Assembly: GCF_014250475.1 (NCBI RefSeq)
Contig: NZ_CP060204.1
Location: forward strand, 620,001 to 684,000
Origin: Selenomonas timonae
GTDB lineage: Bacteria; Bacillota; Negativicutes; Selenomonadales; Selenomonadaceae
Length of the DNA: 64,000 nt
Reading direction: 5' to 3'
Below are positions 15,664-22,498 of this stretch, piece after piece (positions within the stretch are counted from its first letter, which is position 1; each line of letters begins with the position of its first letter). The position numbers and the translations under genes are program-made. Under the pieces are notes generated by a model. That model did not search any database. It was not told the origin of the DNA and saw nothing but the letters and a program-made list of their open reading frames with translations.

Positions 15664-16107
15664 TATGCGTAGAATATATTGTCCTGCATATACAACAACG
15701 ATACAGAAGAGCACGAATGCATATTCACGGAAGGAACCAACAGAGAAGAGGCGGATGCCGACCTTCTGCGTGGGCGTGATGCCGGGGACTTTGCCGCAGA
15801 CGGCGTCCTCCGCGATGTGCAGGAGAGCGCCGATGAAGAGCCATGTGAGGACGGAGAAGAATGCGGCATCATAGAAGAAGTACGCCTTTGCCTGTGCGAG
15901 TCCGCCGATGAGGGCGAGGTAGAGCACGGGCCAGTGCGACCAGCCGCGATGGCGGCTGCGCCATGTACTCCATCCTTGGCTCGCCGGCGTGCCCTCGATC
16001 TTATCGGGGAGGACGGCGCCGAGCGCTGCGGCTGCGGTACACATGGGATCGGCGGTGATGGCGTAGGCGATGGTGCCCGTGAGGGTGACGTGGGATACCC
16101 ACTTCAT
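15661..16107 (-). CDS. Membrane-bound metal-dependent hydrolase-like protein (DUF457/YdjM type)
   Basis: 148 residues with three to four transmembrane segments. The histidines typical of this family are present: SHVTLTG near the N-terminus, HRGWSHWP in the middle and LLHIAEDAVCG near residue 113. Proteins of this family are annotated as inner membrane hydrolases, some under LexA control in E. coli (YdjM); the chemistry is not established. It stands alone, 47 bp downstream of the Rrf2 gene on the same strand, so co-transcription with the regulator is possible. Start ATG 16107 follows AGGAGAC. Confidence 0.75.
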   Translation of the reverse strand: MKWVSHVTLTGTIAYAITADPMCTAAAALGAVLPDKIEGTPASQGWSTWRSRHRGWSHWPVLYLALIGGLAQAKAYFFYDAAFFSVLTWLFIGALLHIAEDAVCGKVPGITPTQKVGIRLFSVGSFREYAFVLFCIVVVYAGQYILRI

Positions 16108-16154
16108 TCAGGAGTCTCCTCTCATGTTGCGTTGATCCGCCCTGCCGCCATTAC

Positions 16155-16595
16155 TCACATTGCGTCGACCTCCACACGCGCCTCGTTCATCACGTCCGCG
16201 AGGGTGGTCTTCTCCATCTCGCGCTCCATTGCGCGTTGGATTGCGGCGAGGTGGCCGTCGAGGATTGTGTGGATGCTGCGGCCGACGGGGCAGGCGGGGT
16301 TCGGGTTCTCGTGGAAGCTGAAGAGTGTGTTGTCTGCGATGCTCTCGACGGCGCGGAATACGTCGGCGAGGGTGATGTCCGCAAGGGGGCGCGCAATGTG
16401 GGCGCCGCCCTCGCGTCCGCGCGCAACGGTGATGAGCCCCGCGCGGCGCAGCTGTCCGAGGATGCGGCGGATGACGACGGGATGTGCACCGATGCTGCCC
16501 GCAAGGCTCTCGCTCGTGGCGGGGGCGTCGTTGCCGTAGAGTTCGACGCAGATGAGGATGTGGATGGCGATGGTGAAGCGGCTTGAGATTTGCAT
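16155..16595 (-). CDS. Rrf2-family transcriptional regulator (YwnA-like)
   Basis: 146 residues: winged helix-turn-helix at the N-terminus (ISSRFTIAIHILICVE through the ESLAGSIGAHPVVIRRILGQLRRAGLI recognition region) and wing GREGGAHIARP. In Fe-S Rrf2 proteins such as IscR or NsrR three cysteines follow residue 90; here only one is present (NPACPVG), so a cluster of that type is unlikely and it groups better with YwnA/Rrf2 proteins sensing other signals. A palindrome overlapping its own -10 suggests autoregulation. Confidence 0.88.
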   Translation of the reverse strand: MQISSRFTIAIHILICVELYGNDAPATSESLAGSIGAHPVVIRRILGQLRRAGLITVARGREGGAHIARPLADITLADVFRAVESIADNTLFSFHENPNPACPVGRSIHTILDGHLAAIQRAMEREMEKTTLADVMNEARVEVDAM

Positions 16596-16614
16596 ATTGT
16601 ACCCTCCGTTGTTC

Positions 16615-16652
16615 TGTATCTATATCATACAATGAATGAAGGGAAAATGCAA
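16615..16652 (-). promoter_or_regulatory. Rrf2 promoter with overlapping palindromic operator
   Basis: On the minus strand, -35 TTGCAT (plus 16647-16652), 17 bp, -10 TATGAT (plus 16624-16629). The dyad TGTAT-N7-ATACA (16615-16631) covers the -10, a natural site for repression by the Rrf2 protein encoded 20 bp downstream. Confidence 0.65.
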
Positions 16653-16696
16653 GTGGGTTCGCTTAGGGACACATCCTTTTCGCAGCCTAATAACGC

Positions 16697-17218
16697 TCAG
16701 CCCAGCTCCTCCGCCGAGCGCAGCTGGCGGCGTACGTCGAGGAGGAGTTTGTAGTGGACGGCGCGCCCCTCCTGAACGAGCTTCTTTACGGTGGGCGGCT
16801 GCCAGAGGGAGTGGATGACGGTGCCGCTCGTGAGGGCAACGTCGGTGCCGTGCGCGCTGTGTGCGACGAGTGGGGCGCGGGCGATGTTGATGTAGCCGAG
16901 TCTGCCGCAGCGCTTCTGTACGGGGCGCACCATGACGGGGGCGAGGACGCAGCCGTGCAGGATGGGGAGGATGATGTTGCGGCGGCGTGCGAGGAGGCGC
17001 GCGGCGTTCCTGCGGATGAGGCGGATCTCCTTGTCCTCGCGCTCGGCGAGGCAGGAGAGGACGTATTCGGTGGTTGCGGGGAGCTTGAGTCTGTCCCCTG
17101 CGGCGGTATGGACGACGGTCTCGCCGGAGCCGTTTGCGCCACTGTCGGGTACGAGTGCGAGAATGTCCGCCGCTGCGGGAAGTCTCTGCATGAGGATTTC
17201 TCTCTTCGTCCGGTTCAT
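16697..17218 (-). CDS. ComK-like putative competence transcription factor
   Basis: 173 residues from ATG 17218, preceded by AAAGGAG; the longer frame upstream is in non-coding DNA. I matched it from memory to ComK: the middle has P-I-L-H...R-P-V-Q-K-R-C-G-R-L-G-Y-I-N-I, then a segment ending TDVALTSGTVIHSLWQPPTVKKLVQ. This parallels the ComK stretch with CGWI and a later T-V-F-S-N-G. Similarity is moderate and untested. No signal peptide or membrane segment. It has its own consensus-like promoter and a roughly 110-base leader, and is divergent from the DUF1659/DUF2922 pair. Confidence 0.5.
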   Translation of the reverse strand: MNRTKREILMQRLPAAADILALVPDSGANGSGETVVHTAAGDRLKLPATTEYVLSCLAEREDKEIRLIRRNAARLLARRRNIILPILHGCVLAPVMVRPVQKRCGRLGYINIARAPLVAHSAHGTDVALTSGTVIHSLWQPPTVKKLVQEGRAVHYKLLLDVRRQLRSAEELG

Positions 17219-17333
17219 TTCGGATCTCCTTTCATTCCCTAACGGGCAGTACCTGCTGCCCCTCCTGCCTGCCGCCGGCGCAGCGCACAGGCACGAGCAA
17301 TTAAAAACAATCACCTGTTCCTTTCTGGATGAT

Positions 17334-17362
17334 ATTATATAGAAAATGTGTTCTTGTGTAAA
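17334..17362 (-). promoter_or_regulatory. Promoter of ComK-like gene
   Basis: Minus strand -35 TTTACA (plus 17357-17362), 17 bp, -10 TATAAT (plus 17334-17339). An AAAA-N5-TCTT sequence between the hexamers (17343-17355) recalls half of a ComK box, but one match in AT-rich DNA means little. Confidence 0.65.
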
Positions 17363-17456
17363 GAATTTTTTGAGTGTGCCTCCTCCTTTTTCTATTTGCG
17401 GCAGGTATCCATGTGTAAAGCGCTTACGGAGAACAAAGAGAAAGGAGTTGATCCAC

Positions 17457-17672
17457 ATGGCACGCAAAGATGCAGCGAGCAAGATCACGCTCAAGGTGAC
17501 GACGGGAGTCGGCGCGGACGGCAAGACGCTCTACAAGAACCGCACGATCAGCGGGATTGCGCCGAGCCTCACGGATGCGGATGCGCTGACGGTGGGCCGC
17601 GGTTTCGCGGGTCTCCAGAAGCACGGCCTGAGCCTCGTGACGCGCACGGACACGGCCGTTCTCGAGGACTGA
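17457..17672 (+). CDS. DUF1659 family small protein
   Basis: 71 residues from ATG 17457, with AAAGGAG upstream; the longer frame is not needed. The sequence MARKDAASKITLKVTTGVG..GKTLYKNRTISGIAPSLTDADALTVGRGFAGLQ matches the DUF1659 pattern as I know it. It is a small, probably soluble beta-rich protein of unknown function, regularly encoded next to a DUF2922 protein in Firmicutes, as here (36 bp downstream). No signal peptide. Both genes end before a terminator at 17945. Confidence 0.8.
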   Translation: MARKDAASKITLKVTTGVGADGKTLYKNRTISGIAPSLTDADALTVGRGFAGLQKHGLSLVTRTDTAVLED

Positions 17673-17708
17673 GAACGCTACTAAGATCATAGAAAGGAGG
17701 GAGTTCAT

Positions 17709-17927
17709 ATGTCGACGAAGAAACAGCTGCGCATGACGATGAAGATGTCGAGCGGCAAGGAGATGACGGTGAGCCTGATGGATCCGAAGGACGGTCTGAC
17801 GAAGGCAGAGGTCACGACCTGCCTGCAGGATGTCATCGATAAGAAGGCGATTGTCGCAGGCGAGGCGTACCCCGTCTCGGTGAAGGACATCGCGATTCAG
17901 ACGGTGGATACGGAGAAGCTCGCCTAA
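17709..17927 (+). CDS. DUF2922 family small protein
   Basis: 72 residues, starting at ATG 17709 behind AAAGGAGGG. The sequence MSTKKQLRMTMKMSSGKEMTVSLMDPKDGLTKAEVTTCLQDVI is typical of DUF2922: a beta-hairpin, then a helix, then beta. Function is unknown. It pairs with the DUF1659 gene as a two-gene operon. The pairing is widespread, which suggests the two proteins interact, but nothing in the sequence shows how. Confidence 0.8.
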   Translation: MSTKKQLRMTMKMSSGKEMTVSLMDPKDGLTKAEVTTCLQDVIDKKAIVAGEAYPVSVKDIAIQTVDTEKLA

Positions 17928-17944
17928 GAGCGCTCCGTCACCCG

Positions 17945-17974
17945 AACCCCGCAGGAATGCCTGCGGGGTTTTTG
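17945..17974 (+). terminator. Terminator of DUF1659/DUF2922 operon
   Basis: ACCCCGCAGG and CCTGCGGGGT form a 10-bp stem around AATG, followed by TTTTT. Confidence 0.93.
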
Positions 17975-17981
17975 TATGCAC

Positions 17982-18010
17982 TTGCATATCGCGCTGTCTT
18001 TTGATAAAAT
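17982..18010 (+). promoter_or_regulatory. Promoter of tRNA-Arg gene
   Basis: -35 TTGCAT (17982-17987), 17 bp, -10 TAAAAT (18005-18010), ending 11 bases before the mature tRNA 5' end. Confidence 0.7.
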
Positions 18011-18021
18011 GCAATAGGCTT

Positions 18022-18098
18022 GCGGTTGTAGCTCAGATGGATAGAGCATCTGCCTCCTAAGCAGAGGGTCGCGCGTTCGACTCGCGCCAATCGCACCA
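18022..18098 (+). tRNA. tRNA-Arg (anticodon CCU)
   Basis: 77 bases with encoded CCA. Acceptor stem GCGGTTG (18022-18028) pairs with CAATCGC (18088-18094); anticodon stem CTGC/GCAG encloses the loop CTCCTAA, giving anticodon CCU for AGG codons. The T arm is GCGCG-TTCGACT-CGCGC. Single gene with its own promoter and a terminator at 18112. AGG is rare in this GC-rich window, so this is a minor tRNA. Confidence 0.95.
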
Positions 18099-18111
18099 TT
18101 TCTTTGATATG

Positions 18112-18144
18112 AAAAAACGCCCCGACGCTTATGGGGGCGTTTTT
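18112..18144. terminator. Bidirectional terminator after tRNA-Arg
   Basis: AACGCCCC pairs with GGGGCGTT (one extra G), flanked by six A and five T, so it can end the tRNA transcript and the convergent zinc-ribbon gene. Confidence 0.88.
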
Positions 18145-18156
18145 GTATGAGTAGAT

Positions 18157-18435
18157 TCAGCCTTTGCCGAAGCCGAAGAGGGATTTGAGTTTGCTGCCGA
18201 TGCCTGTTGGTTTGTCGCTGTCTGTTATGACGATGTCATTATCGGGAACATCGTCATATAGGTCGCTGTCCATGATTTTGCGTGGCTTTGCATCGTTTCG
18301 GCTCTCCGTGTCGTCGTCGCCGAGGTCGAAGCCCGCGCCGTAGTTCGGCGAGAATCCCGTGATGATGGGGATGCCGCAGTTCGGGCAGGCGTTTGCGGAG
18401 GAGGGGACGAATTTGCTGCATTTCGGACAGAACAT
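18157..18435 (-). CDS. Zinc-ribbon protein with acidic tail
   Basis: 92 residues. The N-terminal 25 residues form a zinc ribbon with two CxxC knuckles (MFCPKCSKF and NACPNCGIP). An Asp-rich middle follows (GDDDTESRND, DLYDDVPDNDIVITDSD), then a short basic, Gly/Phe-rich end (KLKSLFGFGKG). Zinc ribbons of this kind often head membrane proteins in Firmicutes; here the ribbon stands alone. It lies 63 bp downstream of two DUF805 genes on the same strand and may share their promoter. Function unknown. Confidence 0.8.
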   Translation of the reverse strand: MFCPKCSKFVPSSANACPNCGIPIITGFSPNYGAGFDLGDDDTESRNDAKPRKIMDSDLYDDVPDNDIVITDSDKPTGIGSKLKSLFGFGKG

Positions 18436-18498
18436 GGTTGCCTCGCTTTCTCTATGAGGTCAGAGAGTATGCGGCAGGAGATGGGAATCTGCCGCACA

Positions 18499-19605
18499 TC
18501 AGGACGATGAAGTGTTATCGTATTCCGCATCTCTGTGCAGCAGCCGCATGATGCCGATGAGGGCGAGGATGCCGCAGAGGATGGAGAGCGCGATCAAGAA
18601 ACTGTTGCCGTCGCTGCTGATGGAGATGTAGTCATACAGAGGTATGCTGTCGAGCGGGGTGGCATCGTCGACGCGGTCGAGTTCGCCGAGGACGGCGGAG
18701 ATCTTCCAGGAGAGGAGGAGGCACGGCAGGAACGGTGCGCATGTGAGCGCCGCCTCCCATTTGCTCCTGCCGAGGGTGCGCAGACGGCAGAGGATGAGCG
18801 GCAGGAGCGCGAGCGGGAAGAGATTCGGGCTGAGGAGGAGGACGAAGAAGTCGAGTCCCGTGGGCAGAATGCGTATGCCGTCCAGCATGAGGACGACGGG
18901 GTAGAGGGTCGCCTCGATGAGGGAGGGGACGAGGATGGCGGCAGCGGCGAGGAGGAGGAGGGAGCGCATGATGAACGGCGTGCGCGCAATCGTTCCCTGC
19001 GTCGGGAAGTATGCCGCGCGGACGGAGGGCAGCTCCTCCTCGACGGGCGGTTCTCCGTAGCGATTTGCCATCGGATCCCCCTTTTTGAGGAAGATCCACG
19101 CGGAAAAGAGGGCAAGCACGAAAATGCCGACAAAGACGAGGAAGATGTAAACGAATGCGAAGCCGCCGAGTACGAGTCCAACCTCCTCGGGGCTGTCAAA
19201 GAAGATGAGGTCGGGGCTGAGGTTCATCATCTCAAGCACGCCAGCGAGAAAGAGGAGAGCGAGCATGGGCAGCCCGATGGGGATGAGACCCGCGAAGAGG
19301 AGGGGAAAGGCGAGGCTGCCGCTGCAGCCGATGTCGTGCAGGCGTCGGACGGTGGCCGGGATGGCGAGCAGCGGGAAGAGGGTGTAGACGAGGGTGATGA
19401 TGAGCGCAAATCCTATGATGAGGAAGATCCAGAACGCGGCGGTCGCCTCGCGGAAGAAGGCTGTTGCCGCAGTATAGGCGGCGGGCACGAGGAGGTAGAA
19501 CGCGATGTTGAGGGCGAGTGTTGTCGCGCCGAAGAGTGCCCCGATCCGGAGGGCGTAGTCGCGGCGCGTGAGCCTGCCTGTTCCGCTGAAAAAATGTTCG
19601 TTCAT
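18499..19605 (-). CDS. DUF805 membrane protein, two DUF805-like halves
   Basis: 368 residues. The N-terminal half is a clear DUF805 domain: SGTGRLTRRDYALRIG, several hydrophobic helices and the hallmark VRRLHDIGCSG near residue 90. After a cytoplasmic link (about 175-205) a second hydrophobic half has a decayed copy of the same motif, CRLRTLGRSKWEA near 270, suggesting internal duplication. About eight membrane segments in total. Function of DUF805 is unknown. It starts 7 bases after the stop of the other DUF805 gene. Confidence 0.82.
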   Translation of the reverse strand: MNEHFFSGTGRLTRRDYALRIGALFGATTLALNIAFYLLVPAAYTAATAFFREATAAFWIFLIIGFALIITLVYTLFPLLAIPATVRRLHDIGCSGSLAFPLLFAGLIPIGLPMLALLFLAGVLEMMNLSPDLIFFDSPEEVGLVLGGFAFVYIFLVFVGIFVLALFSAWIFLKKGDPMANRYGEPPVEEELPSVRAAYFPTQGTIARTPFIMRSLLLLAAAAILVPSLIEATLYPVVLMLDGIRILPTGLDFFVLLLSPNLFPLALLPLILCRLRTLGRSKWEAALTCAPFLPCLLLSWKISAVLGELDRVDDATPLDSIPLYDYISISSDGNSFLIALSILCGILALIGIMRLLHRDAEYDNTSSS

Positions 19606-19611
19606 GCGCGG

Positions 19612-20121
19612 TCAGTCTTTCTGATCGCGCGGCGGTGCGATGTCCGTCGGTGTGTCGCCGTAGGTGGCGCGTGCGTAGGGGTTCTCCGGTCTTTGAGGGG
19701 TGCTGGGTGCAGCTGCTCCAACTGCGCCGCCGAGCGGGTCGGGGCCGTAGGCGTTATCGCCCACTGTGCCCTGCTTGAAGAAGAGGTAGAGAACGAGTCC
19801 GAGATTGACGAAGGGGACGAATGCCGCGAGGCAGAAGTAGCCTGAGAGTCCGACATCGTGCAGACGACGGATCATGAGCATGAAGCTCGCGACGGTGAGC
19901 GGGATGCGCAGGAGCGTGAAGAAGCCGACGACGCCCATGGCGGCGGTCTCGTCAGGGTGTGCGGGGTCGCCGCCAACGAGGAGCGCGAGGAGTGCCATGA
20001 GGATGTAGATGGCGAGGCCTGCGAGGAAGATGACGATGGTGCGGTTGAGGTAGCGCTTGCGGTTGAGGCGGCCCTTCCACTGGAAGAAGTTTTCTTTGAT
20101 GCCGGTATCGATCTGGTGCAT
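19612..20121 (-). CDS. DUF805 membrane protein
   Basis: 169 residues from ATG 20121, behind AAGGAGA; the longer frame upstream only translates repeat DNA. Contains FFQWKGRLNRKRYLNRTIVIFL, about four membrane segments and MIRRLHDVGLSG, the DUF805 hallmark. A Pro-rich cytoplasmic tail (STPQRPENPYARATYGDTPTDIAPP) follows. First gene of a three-gene operon with a duplicated DUF805 protein and a zinc ribbon. Function unknown; DUF805 proteins are usually stress- or envelope-associated by context only. Confidence 0.85.
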   Translation of the reverse strand: MHQIDTGIKENFFQWKGRLNRKRYLNRTIVIFLAGLAIYILMALLALLVGGDPAHPDETAAMGVVGFFTLLRIPLTVASFMLMIRRLHDVGLSGYFCLAAFVPFVNLGLVLYLFFKQGTVGDNAYGPDPLGGAVGAAAPSTPQRPENPYARATYGDTPTDIAPPRDQKD

Positions 20122-20163
20122 TGGATTCTCCTTACTATATCGATGATAGATGAAAACGCCCTC

Positions 20164-20192
20164 ATTGTAGCATATTGCAGGGGTCTTGGCAA
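20164..20192 (-). promoter_or_regulatory. Promoter of DUF805 operon
   Basis: Minus strand -35 TTGCCA (plus 20187-20192), 17 bp, -10 TACAAT (plus 20164-20169), about 40 bp upstream of the first DUF805 start. Confidence 0.75.
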
Positions 20193-20199
20193 AAAAACA

Positions 20200-20250
20200 G
20201 GATGAGAAGAAAATGGAGAGAGCGCCGTCTGCGGAAACGGCGCTCTCTCC
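20200..20250 (-). terminator. Terminator-like hairpin
   Basis: GGAGAGAGCGCCGT (20215-20228) pairs with ACGGCGCTCTCTCC (20237-20250) in a 14-bp stem. On the minus strand it is followed by ATTTTCTTC, so it would end the upstream GGDEF gene, beyond the family A copy at 20309. Confidence 0.75.
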
Positions 20251-20308
20251 ATGTCTATATAGAAGGTTGTGGTATGGGGGCTGCGTCAATGGGTGTCGTT
20301 GTCGTGCG

Positions 20309-20455
20309 AACTCCACGCAAACGCCTCGTTGCGCAAGCAGTCGGGCACTTATCTGCCTAAATACCTGCGGATTCCTAAACGCGCTTCGCTTGAACGGTAG
20401 AAATCCGCAGGGGGCAGAACGTGCCCTCGTTTCCGCTTGCTCCACTAGGGTTTGC
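20309..20455 (-). repeat. Repeat family A, copy 2
   Basis: Inverted relative to copy 1 and nearly identical to it. GCAAGC/GCTTGC, GGGCAC/GTGCCC and CCTGCGGATT/AATCCGCAGG stems are retained. It occupies most of the gap between the hairpin at 20215 and the GGDEF stop at 20545; 20456-20544 shows nothing recognisable. Confidence 0.9.
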
Positions 20456-20544
20456 TTAGGAGTATCGCACGGATACGTTCCGCTTGGACGTAAAATCTGC
20501 TGCCAAGCCGAGGTGTTCCTCAGTCGGGTGCATCTTTTCCGCAT

Positions 20545-22269
20545 CTACGCTGCACCCTCCTCGTTCTCGGCGGAGACGGTGTTGCGTCCCTTTTTCTTCG
20601 AGATGTAGAGGGCGCGGTCGGCGCGGTCGATGAGCGCGCGGAGACGATCCTTCTTGCCGTGCCAGGTGGAGATGCCGAAGCTGAGCGTGACACCGTCGAG
20701 GCGCTGCTCGAGGATGCGTCTGAGATGCTCGCAGAACGCAACCATTGCCTCGAGGTCGTAGTGCAGGGCGAGGAGGACGAACTCGTCGCCGCCGTAGCGG
20801 ATGAAGAGGTGGCGGCGGTCGATCTCCTCGTGGATGGTATCCGCGATCTCCTTGAGGATCTGGTCGCCTGCGAGATGCCCCTTCGTGTCGTTGACGGTCT
20901 TGAAATGGTCGACGTCGAAGATGGCAAACGAGAATTTGAATCCGCGCTTGTAGGCGAGGGCGGAGAACTTTGCAAAGCCATTGCCGAGTTGGTGGCGGTT
21001 GTAGCAGCCCGTGAGGAAGTCACGCTGTGCCTCGTTCTGTGAGATCTCCAACTCGCGTACGAGCTCCTCGTTCTCCTGCGCAAGCGCCGCGTCCTTCAGC
21101 ATTTGCTCGCGGATCGTGTAGAAGATGAAGGGGATGCTCGCATAGATCGAGAAGACGGTGGTCGAGAGCATGACGGAGAGCTGATGATACTCCCAGTGCA
21201 GCGCGTCGATGCCGCCGAATATGACGATCGCGGTCATGGCGAAGGCAGCGTAGCGGCAGGCGGGGTGATACTCCCAGTTCGAGCGGACGAGGGTGTAGAT
21301 GAGGATGAGGCTGCCGATGAGCAGCAGCGGATAGAAGAGGAAGAGGAGCTCCATGTAGCCGTCGAGGCCTGCAATCTCCGTGATGGTCGCCGTGACAAAG
21401 AGCAGGGCGAACACCTTCATTGTTGTTTTTACATGCGTGACGAACTGCGGCGAGACGACCTCCTGCGTGATCTGCGCACAGATCAGGGGCATGACGTAGA
21501 GCGTGACGAGGTGGAGCTCCCACCAGAAATTTGCCATGCCATAGATGCGCGGGAAGAAGGAGGAGGTGCCCGTTGTCCACAGGATAAAGCCCGCGAGATA
21601 GGCAATGAGGTAGAGCTGCATGCGGCGCCGCCGTGCATGAGCGCCGCGCCAGGCGAGATCCATGACGAGGAAGACGATCAGCGCGACTGCGACCGACAGG
21701 CTCGAGATGTAGATTGCATCGGCGAGGCTGAGGTTCCGCAGAAAGAGGTGCGAGGAGCCGATCATGAAGTAGTCGATGCTGCCGAGCCAGTTCGGATAGC
21801 CCGAGTGCAGCATGATCGTTAGGCGTTTGCCCGCCAGATCTTGATCGAGATGCACGTAGTGGAACGCGCGCCCGCGTGAGTCCGTGAGCTTGCTCCAGTC
21901 GCCGTGCATATAGATGAGCTCGTCATCGAGGTAGACGTAGGCATCCTGATTCGTCGTCGCAAATAGGATGTGGTCGTTCACAAAGCGCGCGGAGAGCGGG
22001 ATGCGCCACGAGAGGTAGACCGTCGTGGTGTCATCCGGCATAGGCGGCGGCGCCGGGTAGTCATACTCCTGCCAGTCGAAATTGCCCGCACGAAATCCGA
22101 TGATGTCCTTGTACTCCGGGTTCCCCTTCATGACGGCGTACTCGGCACGCATATAGGGATCGAGCGGTGTCGCAAGGAGGCTCCACGCGAGCGCCGTTGC
22201 TCCAATCAGGAGCGATACACAGAGCAGTGTGAGTACATTCCCCCGCAGAAACACAAGTATTTTATTCAT
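20545..22269 (-). CDS. Membrane diguanylate cyclase with extracytoplasmic sensor (paralog 1)
   Basis: 574 residues from ATG 22269 behind AAGGAGG (a GTG three codons earlier is less likely). A signal-anchor helix leads to a roughly 170-residue extracytoplasmic beta domain, including NQDAYVYLDDELIYMHGDWSKL. Seven membrane segments (7TM-DISM type) and a short coiled coil follow, then a GGDEF domain. RDFLTGCYNRHQL, DVDHFKTVND and RYGGDEF are intact, so it should make cyclic di-GMP. The RxxD inhibitory site is absent. 60-70% similar by eye to the next gene. Confidence 0.9.
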   Translation of the reverse strand: MNKILVFLRGNVLTLLCVSLLIGATALAWSLLATPLDPYMRAEYAVMKGNPEYKDIIGFRAGNFDWQEYDYPAPPPMPDDTTTVYLSWRIPLSARFVNDHILFATTNQDAYVYLDDELIYMHGDWSKLTDSRGRAFHYVHLDQDLAGKRLTIMLHSGYPNWLGSIDYFMIGSSHLFLRNLSLADAIYISSLSVAVALIVFLVMDLAWRGAHARRRRMQLYLIAYLAGFILWTTGTSSFFPRIYGMANFWWELHLVTLYVMPLICAQITQEVVSPQFVTHVKTTMKVFALLFVTATITEIAGLDGYMELLFLFYPLLLIGSLILIYTLVRSNWEYHPACRYAAFAMTAIVIFGGIDALHWEYHQLSVMLSTTVFSIYASIPFIFYTIREQMLKDAALAQENEELVRELEISQNEAQRDFLTGCYNRHQLGNGFAKFSALAYKRGFKFSFAIFDVDHFKTVNDTKGHLAGDQILKEIADTIHEEIDRRHLFIRYGGDEFVLLALHYDLEAMVAFCEHLRRILEQRLDGVTLSFGISTWHGKKDRLRALIDRADRALYISKKKGRNTVSAENEEGAA

Positions 22270-22326
22270 GGGGTGCACCTCCTTCGAGAGAGGAGCAGAG
22301 ACGATCGTTCACTTATATTTATCTTG

Positions 22327-22355
22327 ATTATATCATCCTATTAGATAGAGAACAA
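22327..22355 (-). promoter_or_regulatory. Promoter of first GGDEF gene
   Basis: Minus strand -35 TTGTTC (plus 22350-22355), 17 bp, -10 TATAAT (plus 22327-22332). It lies after the terminator of the upstream paralog, so the two are transcribed separately. Confidence 0.7.
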
Positions 22356-22406
22356 TAGGAAAATGAAAAAGAATACGAATTTTGCTAAGCAAGAACGAGG
22401 TATACA

Positions 22407-22450
22407 CGAAAAAAGACTGCCACATGAGAGCAAATGCTTTCATGTGGCAG
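22407..22450 (-). terminator. Terminator of second GGDEF gene
   Basis: CTGCCACATGA (22417-22427) pairs with TCATGTGGCAG (22440-22450); on the minus strand TCTTTTTT follows. Confidence 0.9.
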
Positions 22451-22498
22451 CTATGTTTTGTATTTATGGGGAAAGTTACGCTATTGTTATGCCGCGCG

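Noticed and set aside
17343-17380. ComK boxes in the 17.2-17.45 kb divergent region
   Set aside because: AAAA-N5-TCTT and neighbouring A/T tracts are imperfect and expected by chance in AT-rich DNA; no pair at the required spacing was convincing.
16697-17524. Long form of the ComK-like gene starting at 17524
   Set aside because: The extra 102 residues cover the promoter and a neighbouring gene in antisense; a good ribosome binding site exists only at 17218.
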